From contig DBXL01000037.1 of NCBI GenBank assembly GCA_002309275.1, forward strand, positions 1 through 6,248: 6,248 nt of DNA, given 5' to 3'. Source of the DNA: Ruminococcaceae bacterium UBA1213. GTDB lineage: Bacteria; Bacillota; Clostridia; Oscillospirales; Acutalibacteraceae. Below the pieces are notes generated by a model. It searched no databases and had not been told where the DNA came from. It saw nothing but the letters and a program-made list of their open reading frames with translations. This document shows positions 1 through 6,247 of this stretch, piece after piece (position 1 is the stretch's first letter; each line of letters begins with the position of its first letter). Made by a program: the position numbers and the translations under genes.

Positions 1-1
1 T

Positions 2-751
2 ATGTATATCATATACTTGTTTCAGCCTGAACGATTTGATACTTCCCTCTGCACGTTTTTTGAATTCCTTATCCAAGTTTTCACAAAATTCAAAATCTAT
101 CTGTAAATTGTCAATAACCTCGCTATCTCCCAACCATGATTTCAGCAAGTCTTTTTCATTATGGTCTTTTGGTTTTAAGCAGAACTTTACTTTATCATCA
201 AATCCCTCATCATGAGGATAAAGAATATCTTTCCGATTATCCAATTTCATTCTTGAATTGCAGACCTGACATGACGGAATAAAATTGAAAAGCGACAGTG
301 CAAAAAGAGGATAATAGTTTTTAGGATAAAAATGGTCGAGGTCAGCTGTGGATTTATCATCACCGTTTTCATCAATATAATCCGTTATGTACTGCCTGTT
401 GCAATAAGGACACGTCATCAGACCGAGAGATGACATAAGTTTATGCCTTAATCTGCCATTCCGTTTTCCTGAAAGAGTATCATAATTGATAATTTTTCTT
501 ATATCTTCATTTATGTCAGGAATTTTGCTTTCCCGACATAAATGAAGATAAAGAGCAATACCGTCTTTTTTTCTTAATTCTTCAAGGGAAGATGTAAGCA
601 AATCATCTATACCGACTTTATATTCTCTGTTCTCCCATTTCAAAAATGCAAATTCAGAATTATTGTCGTTTTTTTCTATGACTTTACTCACAATTTCCTT
701 GCGATAAATTTCCACGATTTCTTTCGGAAACCATTTATTAATCTTTATCAT
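2..751 (-). CDS. HNH endonuclease, probable nuclease of a Septu-like defence pair (C-terminus beyond window)
   Basis: An open frame of 250 codons runs from ATG at 751 to the left edge with no stop, so the C-terminus is missing. Seen: a zinc-ribbon HNH core with CPYC (C114, C117), LDHFYP containing the likely metal/catalytic D139-H140, N156 in SLFNFIP, and a second knuckle CQVCN (C161, C164, N165). This is the D-H ... N ... N form of the HNH/McrA fold; the last catalytic His is replaced by Asn, as in many family members. The start overlaps the end of the ATPase gene by 14 nt, which suggests translational coupling; the RBS is weak (GAAAG about 10 nt upstream). Role by inference: DNA (or other nucleic acid) cleavage after activation by the ATPase, as in PtuA/PtuB. 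The sequence around the knuckles differs from what I remember of classical PtuB, so subtype is uncertain and I assign no symbol. HNH identity is near certain; defence role is likely. Confidence 0.85.
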   Translation of the reverse strand, partial: MIKINKWFPKEIVEIYRKEIVSKVIEKNDNNSEFAFLKWENREYKVGIDDLLTSSLEELRKKDGIALYLHLCRESKIPDINEDIRKIINYDTLSGKRNGRLRHKLMSSLGLMTCPYCNRQYITDYIDENGDDKSTADLDHFYPKNYYPLFALSLFNFIPSCQVCNSRMKLDNRKDILYPHDEGFDDKVKFCLKPKDHNEKDLLKSWLGDSEVIDNLQIDFEFCENLDKEFKKRAEGSIKSFRLKQVYDIH

Positions 752-2576
752 TTTTGTCACGTTCTTTCTGCTTTTTCAGAGATTCTATTTCCTTTTCAAA
801 AAATCGTATTTTTTCATCAAGGCTTCGTTGAGAATCTTTTTTTTCTATGCAGATATAAAATTCATTCTCGAATTTTTGCCTGATAAATGGATCACCTATC
901 ATCATAATGCGTTTTTTGATGTATTCGATTTCTTCTTCGTTAATTTCTTTCAGGTCATGTATTCTCTTAAGAAGTTCTTCCAAATTTTCCTCCGCAAATG
1001 AACCGATACCCGAACCCTCCAGAAAAAATGTATCTTTGAACAGACTGAAAATATTTGCCCCGAAAGTTTCCAGACGTTCCTCTCTCGGCACGACTTTTGT
1101 ACCGGCATTTTCTTCTTTTTTCAGATACAGCACATTTTGTTTCGGAATGTCCGACAGCATGATAGGCGAATGTGTGGCAAGTATAATCTGCACGCCAAAA
1201 CCCTCAAATATCTGCTTTGCCACGTCCAACGTATCTTTCACATAATTTTTCTGCCACTGCGGGTGAAAATACGCATCTGCCTCGTCTATTAATAAAAGAA
1301 TATCTCTGCGTTCTGAATCTTCAATCACTTTATGTATCTTATAAAATTTGCTGTACAGGTCAAGCATAGCAGTTTCACCAGATGACAATCCCCATGAAAA
1401 ATGCAAAAATTGTTTTTCTCCTGCAATGTGGGGATATGTGTTCAGAAATCCCTCAATACTGCCCAATGGAACTTCCAAGCACCTTTTTTCTTCATTGATC
1501 ACAATTTTCCTCTCGGTATCACAGAAGAACTTCAGAAACTCCTTGTACGGAGCAACATTAACAGATTTTTTTCCCTCCATAAACAGAAAAATATCATTAA
1601 TTTTTCCATCTGTACTTTTCAGCCTTGTAAATGTATCCAAATCCATATACTTCAAAATTTCTTTTTTTTCTTTTTCGGAAACAGACATAAGAAAAAGCAC
1701 TAACAATAATTCCAATATACTATTTTCAAATTTCTTTGGAGGGTGATATAAAACAAAGAAATTATCTTCAGAAGTGTTGCGTAATTTTTTTATTATCTCC
1801 AGCAAAAGGTAGTCAATGGGTGGTGCATAATCTTCTTCGCCGTTTTCCGAATTCTGCAGCGTCATACAAACTTTGTAAGGAATATAACTGCTGAATATTT
1901 CAAGCTTCTCCGGATATGTAAAAGGAAGTTTTATTTTTTCTGCACTGTTACTCAAAAAAAACGATTGCTGCTTAAGCTGATAAGAAAAAAAAGACATCAT
2001 TTTCGTGTTGTCATAGGGATATTCCGATAAGTCTGATCTCATCATTCCCATTGTTGGGTAGTTGGTATTATCATACATTTCAAAATCCAACACCTCGGTT
2101 ATATACTGACAATGATGCACATTGAACTGTTTCTTATGATCCTCTTCGTTCAAGACATCTTTATCAAAATCCTCCAAACGTCTTTGTACGCACAGCTTGT
2201 TATCCTTATAAATAATTTCCGTCCATTTACAGTCACGCTTTTCAATATCAAAATATATAAAAAACGGATGGGAGAATTCCGTCAATTCAAATCCTAAAAT
2301 AATTTCTTCAGCCTCTATATTTTTAATTTCAGAATGACATATCGTAAATATCCTCTTTAGCAGTGTTGATTTTCCTGTGCCGTTATTGCCTACAATAGCA
2401 TTTAATTCGATATTCTTGCCGAAAAAATTGTCTACGTAGTTTTTACTGTCTTTAGCCACCGTTAAAGTTTTTGTATCCTCATCAAAATGTACTTTGTATT
2501 TTGAGGAAAAATTGAACTCTGTTTCATCAAACCCCCTCAATTTAGGACTACAATAAAAATATATCAGTTTTTTCAT
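738..2576 (-). CDS. ABC-type/SMC-like AAA ATPase, PtuA-like partner of the HNH nuclease
   Basis: 612 residues. Seen: Walker A GNNGTGKS (63-70), an ABC signature LSSGE (397-401), Walker B ILLLIDEAD (426-434, D431/E432), an H-loop ILATHS with H469, and a charged probable coiled coil at the C-terminus (about 585-610). The long insert between Walker A and the signature (about 80-390) is typical of ATPases in defence systems such as Septu, retron effectors and OLD. No Toprim domain follows the H-loop, which argues against OLD/GajA nucleases and for an ATPase needing a separate nuclease, supplied by the overlapping HNH gene. The start ATG has an excellent RBS, CGGAGG 8 nt upstream, placed in the 14-nt gap after the preceding gene's stop. 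Inferred role: ATP-dependent sensor or regulator holding the HNH protein inactive until infection. ATPase assignment is firm from motifs; the Septu-like label is inference from motif order and neighbour. An A8 run lies in the coding strand at 1669-1662. Confidence 0.88.
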   Translation of the reverse strand: MKKLIYFYCSPKLRGFDETEFNFSSKYKVHFDEDTKTLTVAKDSKNYVDNFFGKNIELNAIVGNNGTGKSTLLKRIFTICHSEIKNIEAEEIILGFELTEFSHPFFIYFDIEKRDCKWTEIIYKDNKLCVQRRLEDFDKDVLNEEDHKKQFNVHHCQYITEVLDFEMYDNTNYPTMGMMRSDLSEYPYDNTKMMSFFSYQLKQQSFFLSNSAEKIKLPFTYPEKLEIFSSYIPYKVCMTLQNSENGEEDYAPPIDYLLLEIIKKLRNTSEDNFFVLYHPPKKFENSILELLLVLFLMSVSEKEKKEILKYMDLDTFTRLKSTDGKINDIFLFMEGKKSVNVAPYKEFLKFFCDTERKIVINEEKRCLEVPLGSIEGFLNTYPHIAGEKQFLHFSWGLSSGETAMLDLYSKFYKIHKVIEDSERRDILLLIDEADAYFHPQWQKNYVKDTLDVAKQIFEGFGVQIILATHSPIMLSDIPKQNVLYLKKEENAGTKVVPREERLETFGANIFSLFKDTFFLEGSGIGSFAEENLEELLKRIHDLKEINEEEIEYIKKRIMMIGDPFIRQKFENEFYICIEKKDSQRSLDEKIRFFEKEIESLKKQKERDKNDKD

Positions 2577-2590
2577 ATTTTTTTCCTCCG

Positions 2591-3307
2591 TTATTTTTTG
2601 TGGTCTTTGATGTAATTCAAAAGAATTTTCGCACCTTTTGCAAGTGCAAGCATGGGGTGTTCGATACTGTCCAATACTTCCGCTATAACCTCCAAAACTG
2701 TATCCGAACCGCCGAATAACTGTTCTCTCAGACTTTCCTCACTTTCGGCTATGCTGTCAAGGGTTTCTGTTTCATTACATTTTTTCAACTGTTCGGCTAT
2801 GTTTTTTCTGATTGTACTCTTGATAGCTTCATCTTCGATTCCCTCATACAACAGCCAGAAATAATATTCAGGTCGTATCTGAATGACGTTACTGCCAAGC
2901 TGTATGTCGATATAACCGCCCTTTTCCTGAATGAAATTGCGTATTTTTTCATAAAGATTCGGATCGGGGACAGGTATGATAACTTTATTTTTGCGGTTGT
3001 CATAGCGTATGGAATCCTTGATACTCTCCAGTGACTTCCGCCAGTCAAATTCAACAGGATAACGAGCCTGTTTTTTCAGCTTGAGATTTTTCACGGCAGT
3101 CTGCTTGATACCGAGCATTTTCGCCATATTGTAGTCCGAACAGGCATTCATATCCAGCACATCACCGTTACTGTATTTATGTATCATGCCGTCCATCAGA
3201 ATACTGAACATCAGCAGTTCAATTTCAGATTTGGGCGTTGCCCCGAAATTCCTGTTATAGAACATCTCCGCAATTTTATCAAAGGCTTCGGCTTTTTTCG
3301 CCTGCAA
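2591..3307 (-). CDS. Unknown protein with HTH-like segment, first gene of the defence operon; start disputed
   Basis: The uninterrupted frame gives 238 residues if TTG at 3307 is used. I do not recognise a named family. Seen: an HTH-like stretch at about 58-80 (DYNMAKMLGIKQTAVKNLKL), a mixed middle (about 105-155) that looks like a small alpha/beta domain, an acidic linker (about 178-200), and a final amphipathic/hydrophobic helix (about 203-235). There is no signal peptide. It lies 14 nt upstream of the ATPase gene, so it is almost surely cotranscribed, and could be a transcriptional autoregulator or a third component. The TTG start is poor: GGTGGG abuts it with no spacer. A well-placed RBS (GGAGAG) and ATG at 3321 sit upstream in another frame, which meets this frame by a -1 slip at an A-run, giving MSSVGCRRKK joined to AEAFDKIAE. 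The upstream in-frame TGA at 3325 rules out a simple longer start. The gene is real; its N-terminus and function are uncertain. Confidence 0.75.
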   Translation of the reverse strand: MQAKKAEAFDKIAEMFYNRNFGATPKSEIELLMFSILMDGMIHKYSNGDVLDMNACSDYNMAKMLGIKQTAVKNLKLKKQARYPVEFDWRKSLESIKDSIRYDNRKNKVIIPVPDPNLYEKIRNFIQEKGGYIDIQLGSNVIQIRPEYYFWLLYEGIEDEAIKSTIRKNIAEQLKKCNETETLDSIAESEESLREQLFGGSDTVLEVIAEVLDSIEHPMLALAKGAKILLNYIKDHKK

Positions 3308-3321
3308 CCCACCGATGACAT
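3211..3321 (-). other. 36-codon zero-frame ORF carrying the best start signals of the defence operon
   Basis: ATG at 3321 is preceded by GGAGAG with a 6-nt spacer and lies about 29 nt below the predicted transcription start. Read without slippage it ends at TGA 3213-3211 after 36 residues. Its product looks unlike a folded protein (many Lys/Arg), and from codon 11 on it is the shadow of the larger gene's frame. Best read as the true 5' end of the larger gene, reached by frameshift or lost by a one-base deletion; less likely as a leader peptide. Confidence 0.5.
3292..3298 (-). promoter_or_regulatory. Candidate -1 slippery heptamer A AAA AAG
   Basis: In the frame of ATG 3321 the codons are CGA AAA AAG, so the heptamer is phased as X XXY YYZ, the same A AAA AAG used by E. 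coli dnaX. A -1 slip here enters exactly the frame of the 238-codon gene. No strong stimulatory structure is obvious; CCGAA just downstream could pair with a later TTCGG, but only 5 bp across a long loop. The purine-rich GGAGAG start signal is too far upstream to act as the internal stimulator known for dnaX. Equally, adding one A to the A6 run would restore a single continuous frame. Confidence 0.4.
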
Positions 3322-3402
3322 TTCAATCTCTCCATATCTCAAAATATACTGATTTCATTATACTATGAACTGTTGCTCAATTCAATCTCTTTTGAAATAT
3401 AC
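3322..3402. repeat. Bipartite direct repeat flanking the operon promoter, possible operator
   Basis: TTCAATCTCT occurs at 3322-3331 and 3381-3390 on the plus strand. Each copy is followed by AAATATAC, at 3342-3349 (10-nt gap) and 3395-3402 (4-nt gap). One copy covers the RBS and transcription start region and the other overlaps the -35 box. Binding at both would block the promoter, and the HTH-like product of the first gene is an obvious candidate ligand. Function is inferred. Confidence 0.4.
3357..3385 (-). promoter_or_regulatory. Sigma-A type promoter of the defence operon
   Basis: On the minus strand, TTGAAT (3385-3380) is followed by a 17-nt spacer and a perfect TATAAT (3362-3357). Transcription would start near 3350, leaving a leader of about 29 nt before ATG 3321. 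It lies between the tnpB remnant and the first defence gene, so the three genes can be transcribed independently of the protease block. Confidence 0.75.
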
Positions 3403-3433
3403 AGTAGAATTTTGTGCTGTGGGTATGATATAA

Positions 3434-3658
3434 TTATGCAGAGTATATATTCACAGTCCCGACAAAACGGACTTCAGCTTTGGTTCTCGTACTCAAGCGG
3501 AAAATACTCGCATAGTATTTTCCGCTTGGTGCCTGACTTGCCACAGCCGATTTCAAAATAGGATTATCGGAAATATTTTTGTGATGTCCGATTGCAGCTT
3601 TTCGGATTTTTGGCAGTGTAACCGTTCCGTTTTCAAGTTTGATAAAGAAATCATTGTG
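3434..3658 (-). pseudogene. tnpB: Decayed fragment of an IS200/IS605-type TnpB (OrfB)
   Basis: Reading the minus strand from 3658, 74 codons run to TAA at 3436-3434. They include IKLENG, TLPKI, ISDNPILKSA and SQAPSGKYYASI, which follow in order the conserved region of IS605-family TnpB just ahead of its RuvC domain (pattern: I.NG..LPK, H..I..., LKSAT.S.TPSGKYYASI). TAA at 3661-3659 blocks the frame upstream. After the ASI the frame drifts, but another frame gives EYENQ then a stop, matching the ILFEYENQ that often follows in TnpB, so a frameshift has occurred there. The RuvC catalytic domain and the N-terminus are absent, and no TnpA or element ends are visible. It cannot be functional. It is a relic lying between the protease gene and the defence promoter, and it marks this spot as a site of past mobile-element activity. 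Confidence 0.75.
3494..3528. repeat. Perfect 15-bp inverted repeat with 5-nt loop inside the tnpB remnant
   Basis: CAAGCGGAAAATACT (3494-3508) is exactly repeated in inverse at 3514-3528 around the loop CGCAT. No T-run follows on either strand, so it is not a standard intrinsic terminator, though the RNA hairpin would be stable. The first arm on the minus strand encodes the SGKYYASI part of tnpB. The second arm is where the tnpB frame is broken. Confidence 0.85.
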
Positions 3659-3688
3659 TTAAAAAATTATTCTATTGTTATAATTCCG

Positions 3689-4501
3689 TCAAATCCTGTT
3701 ATTTTTCCATTCATTCAGACAAATTTCAATCTCACTAACGGGAATCATTACGCCGTAATAAAAGTCTTTCCCGTCAAGTGACAGGGAAGCTCCCGGAGTT
3801 ATTCCCACAAGCTTCATATTTTCATTCAAGGCTGCTCCGCCGCTGCTGCCTGTCTGCATATAAGCGGTATGTTTCATGGCATTGCTTGGATGTTCTGTCA
3901 GTTCGCCGAAAGTTTCAATGTCCGATGTAATCGTTCCGTAAGAAACAGCAAACCATTCATTCTGCGGATTTCCAATGCACATCATTCGTTCTCCGTTTTG
4001 GGGATTGGAATCTGCCATTTCGATAACCGACAGGTTTTCATCTGCTGAAAAACGGATAACCGCCAAATCATCTCTGGTACTTATATACAGCACTTCTGCT
4101 GCATACATGGAATTGTATGCTTCCTGAGAAAGTAATGTCATATTGTCAAGACCTGGAATATCGTCTTTTTTCATTTCATTGTTCGTTGTGAAAACAAGTA
4201 ATTGAGAATTCTCCGTACTGACAACGTGTGCCGCTGTAAGAGCATAGTATGCCCCGTCATGCTTGTCAAAAATAACCCCGCTGCCGCCATTAGTATATGC
4301 AATTTCACCGTCATGCTCCGATTTTGAGAATAACCCGATATTTGCCGAAAGCATACCCGACTTTTCAAAATCTGTTTTCATATCTTCATAGACTGCATTA
4401 CGGTTATTATCTCCGCTTTGACAGCCCGAAATAAGCATTGAAATCAATGACGGAATTATCATCAAAGCGATTATCCTGCCGATCGTTTTTTGGTTTGCCA
4501 T
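3689..4501 (-). CDS. Lipoprotein trypsin-like serine protease
   Basis: 270 residues. Seen: a short N-terminal hydrophobic segment (8-25) ending in a lipobox ISGC with C27 as the lipidation site, then a small linker and a trypsin-like (S1, HtrA/Trypsin_2 type) domain. Catalytic residues: H92 in ALTAAHVV, D145 in RDDLAVIRF, S220 in TGSSGGAAL. No PDZ domain follows, so it is shorter than DegP/HtrA and probably acts as a lone membrane-anchored protease on the outer face of the cell membrane. The start at ATG 4501 has GAGGG about 9 nt upstream; this RBS overlaps the stop of the preceding gene, so the two are one transcript and likely coupled. The tnpB remnant begins about 30 nt after its stop, but the protease looks complete. 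Substrate unknown. Confidence 0.88.
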   Translation of the reverse strand: MANQKTIGRIIALMIIPSLISMLISGCQSGDNNRNAVYEDMKTDFEKSGMLSANIGLFSKSEHDGEIAYTNGGSGVIFDKHDGAYYALTAAHVVSTENSQLLVFTTNNEMKKDDIPGLDNMTLLSQEAYNSMYAAEVLYISTRDDLAVIRFSADENLSVIEMADSNPQNGERMMCIGNPQNEWFAVSYGTITSDIETFGELTEHPSNAMKHTAYMQTGSSGGAALNENMKLVGITPGASLSLDGKDFYYGVMIPVSEIEICLNEWKNNRI

Positions 4502-4513
4502 AACATGTTTCCC

Positions 4514-4990
4514 TCAATTCTTGCCGATAGTCATGGAAGTAATGATTTCATCAAATACATTCTGTGCCTGCTGTTCCTGTTCTTTGCGTGCTGCGAATTG
4601 TACGATATAAAGACACTTGCCAAGTTTGAAAATTATGATTTTTCCTGTTTGTGCAATGTCGCCATCATTGGAAGTATATTCAAAATTAAAACCGTTTGCT
4701 TTTACGCCGCATACATTAATACTTATATCCGATGTTCTTTTATATTCTTTGAGATTCCCTTTCAGCTTCTTCTCCATACCGTTCAGGACAGACTTGTCAT
4801 CGGCAAGTACCGATGTCAGTATATTCAGCCTGTTCCATGCAAATGACATAATTATATGCTGTTCTGCGTTGCGTATGCCCGACATATTATTCGATGTACC
4901 AAAGTATTTTTTAAGTTCCTCACTGTCCATCAGTCCGAATCCGTCGGGATACTTTAATACAATTTCTTCGTTAATAACACTGTTATTCAT
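4514..4990 (-). CDS. Small protein of unknown function, possibly PsbP/DcrB-like fold
   Basis: 158 residues, no signal peptide or membrane segment. Seen: an N-terminal YPDGFGLMDSEELKKYF, and a C-terminal half with alternating beta strands, VKANGFNFEYTSNDGDIAQTG then IIIFKLGKCLYIVQF, closing with a helix that reaches FDEIITSMTI. A strand-rich body ending in F-x-x-I-x-x-S-M/I is seen in PsbP/DcrB/DUF1795-like proteins, but similarity is only by pattern and I do not claim a family. The start ATG has AAGGAG with suitable spacing (GGAG at 5004-5001). The gene is 12 nt upstream of the protease start, so the two products probably work in one process. A weak promoter or read-through from the two-component genes 79 nt upstream could drive it; I see no clear promoter in that gap. 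Confidence 0.75.
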   Translation of the reverse strand: MNNSVINEEIVLKYPDGFGLMDSEELKKYFGTSNNMSGIRNAEQHIIMSFAWNRLNILTSVLADDKSVLNGMEKKLKGNLKEYKRTSDISINVCGVKANGFNFEYTSNDGDIAQTGKIIIFKLGKCLYIVQFAARKEQEQQAQNVFDEIITSMTIGKN

Positions 4991-5069
4991 TCTTAAAACT
5001 CTCCTTTAAAAATAAAAAATCAATTTATTTCATGGTATTACCCATAGAAAACTAAGTCCATTTTTTCGG

Positions 5070-5666
5070 TCAGAAAGATATTAGCTTTTCAGCAGTGATA
5101 CCAAGCACTTTTGCTATATGCATAAAAGTAATCACATTAGGTATCCTTTCGCCACGTTCCCAACGGTAAACGGTCTGCACTGCCACATTTATCGCATCCG
5201 CAAGCTCCTGCGGATTCATTCCATTTTCCTCACGGTACTTTGTCAGCTTTGTTCCGATAATATTTTTACCCGAATACTGTGCCTGAAGCAGTTCATCGGT
5301 AATGTCGGAAACAGGATACCTTAGGGTTTCAAGTGCCCTCGTCAGCATTTCTGTGTTGACAGGCTTTACAAGAAAGGCACTTGCAACCGTTTTGTAACTG
5401 TCAAGAGCAAATTTCTCATAGCCTGTAATATAAATGATATTGGTTCTGGGCTTTATTTCAAGTATCTTTTTGGCAAGCTCTATTCCGTTGAAGCCTGCAA
5501 GGTCAATATCCATAAACACAATATCGAAAGAGTATTCCTTGAAAAGCGGAACTATTTCAGACGGACTGCTTGTGCCTAAACACATCGCATTGGGACACAA
5601 ATTACTCAGTTCATCCAAAAGGTCTTCCACTATCATTGGATAGTCGTCTGCAATCAGTATTTTCAT
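5070..5666 (-). CDS. Response regulator, REC domain fused to XRE/Cro-C1 HTH
   Basis: 198 residues from ATG 5666; a longer frame exists but the RBS AGGAGG 7 nt before this ATG decides the start. Seen: a receiver domain (1-115) with acidic pocket D8-D9, phospho-acceptor D53 in FMDIDLAGFNG, T81 in YITGY and K101 in LVKP. A short linker follows, then an XRE-type HTH (about 137-196) containing LTKYREENGMNPQELADAIN and TVYRWERGERIPN. Start and kinase stop overlap as ATGA, so kinase and regulator are translationally coupled. Partners of LytS-type kinases mostly carry LytTR output domains; here the DNA-binding part is phage-repressor-like. Targets unknown; the protease pair next door is the simplest guess. 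Confidence 0.92.
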   Translation of the reverse strand: MKILIADDYPMIVEDLLDELSNLCPNAMCLGTSSPSEIVPLFKEYSFDIVFMDIDLAGFNGIELAKKILEIKPRTNIIYITGYEKFALDSYKTVASAFLVKPVNTEMLTRALETLRYPVSDITDELLQAQYSGKNIIGTKLTKYREENGMNPQELADAINVAVQTVYRWERGERIPNVITFMHIAKVLGITAEKLISF

Positions 5667-6247
5667 TCCATTTCCTCCTCGACTATCGGCAGAATCACAT
5701 CTACCACTCCACCGTTTCCCGAAAAGTCGGTTTTCAGTTCTCCGCCGCATTGCATTTTCAGTCTTTTGGCTGTATTTTCAAGCCCGATACCGTTATGAAA
5801 CGGCTTATACTCCTCGAAAGGAGTTTCCTTGCTGCCGCTGTCTTTTACTCTGATGATAATATGTCTGTTTTCTTTAAAAGTGCTTATCGTTATTGTCCCA
5901 CTCAGTCTGCCAATGCCGTGACTGACAGCATTTTCCACAATCGGTTCCAGTGAAAGCGGCGGCAGTTTGAAATCCGTCATTTCAAGCTCATAAATCAATT
6001 TGATACTGCTGCGGTAGCTTTCCTGAACCATTGAGAGATATACTTTTACATTTTCAAGTTCTTCCATAAAAGGAATCAAATCTTCACGCTGAATCGCACC
6101 AATATGGGATTTGAGATATTTTGAGAAATCATCAATACTCTTTACTGCCTTTTTGCTGTCACGCTTTGCAAGCAGACGTATCGTTGCAAGGGCATTATAG
6201 ATAAAATGCGGCTGCATTTGATTTTTAACCAATACGGTTAATGACAA
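5663..6247 (-). CDS. LytS-type sensor histidine kinase, C-terminal part (N-terminus beyond window)
   Basis: About 195 residues, open at the right edge, so the sensor/transmembrane part is not visible; the TTG at the edge is not a start claim. Numbering from that edge codon. Seen: the His_kinase (PF06580) block NQMQPHFIYNAL with phospho-acceptor H14, an N-box LEPIVENAVSHG (E105, N106), a G1 box VKDSG (134-138, DSG in place of the common DNG) and a G2 box GIGLENTAKRL (153-163), then the last strands of the HATPase fold ending in VDVILPI. It autophosphorylates on His and hands phosphate to the REC-XRE regulator encoded directly after it with a 4-nt overlap. Confidence 0.93.
   Translation of the reverse strand: MSLTVLVKNQMQPHFIYNALATIRLLAKRDSKKAVKSIDDFSKYLKSHIGAIQREDLIPFMEELENVKVYLSMVQESYRSSIKLIYELEMTDFKLPPLSLEPIVENAVSHGIGRLSGTITISTFKENRHIIIRVKDSGSKETPFEEYKPFHNGIGLENTAKRLKMQCGGELKTDFSGNGGVVDVILPIVEEEME

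Noticed and set aside
1348..1746. 132-codon plus-strand frame (also 1401-1703 and 907-1245)
   Set aside because: Antisense to the ATPase gene, rich in Phe/Ser/Ile as expected of a reverse reading of AT-rich coding sequence; no RBS or recognisable motif.
3429..3434. Plus-strand TATAAT with upstream TG, an extended -10 pointing toward the tnpB relic
   Set aside because: No -35 at proper spacing and no credible gene downstream on that strand; likely chance in AT-rich DNA.
3581..3781. 66-codon plus-strand frame over the relic and protease 3' end
   Set aside because: No RBS or motif; it is the complement of tnpB-like and protease coding sequence.
4617..5009. 130-codon plus-strand frame and the 118-codon frame at 4490-4846
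   Set aside because: Both are opposite the small-protein gene, which has a good RBS and operon context; the reverse frames show no domain.
5032..5045. Weak inverted repeat ATGG ... CCAT after the response regulator, followed by a T-rich stretch on the minus strand
   Set aside because: Only a 4-5 bp stem with a bulge; too weak to call a terminator, so read-through into the next two genes is left open.
5667..5750. 28-residue N-terminal extension of the response regulator
   Set aside because: Overlaps kinase coding in another frame, and an ideal AGGAGG precedes the internal ATG that begins the REC domain.
5570..5953. 127-codon plus-strand frame across the kinase/regulator junction
   Set aside because: Opposite two genes with complete, unmistakable motifs; no start signals.
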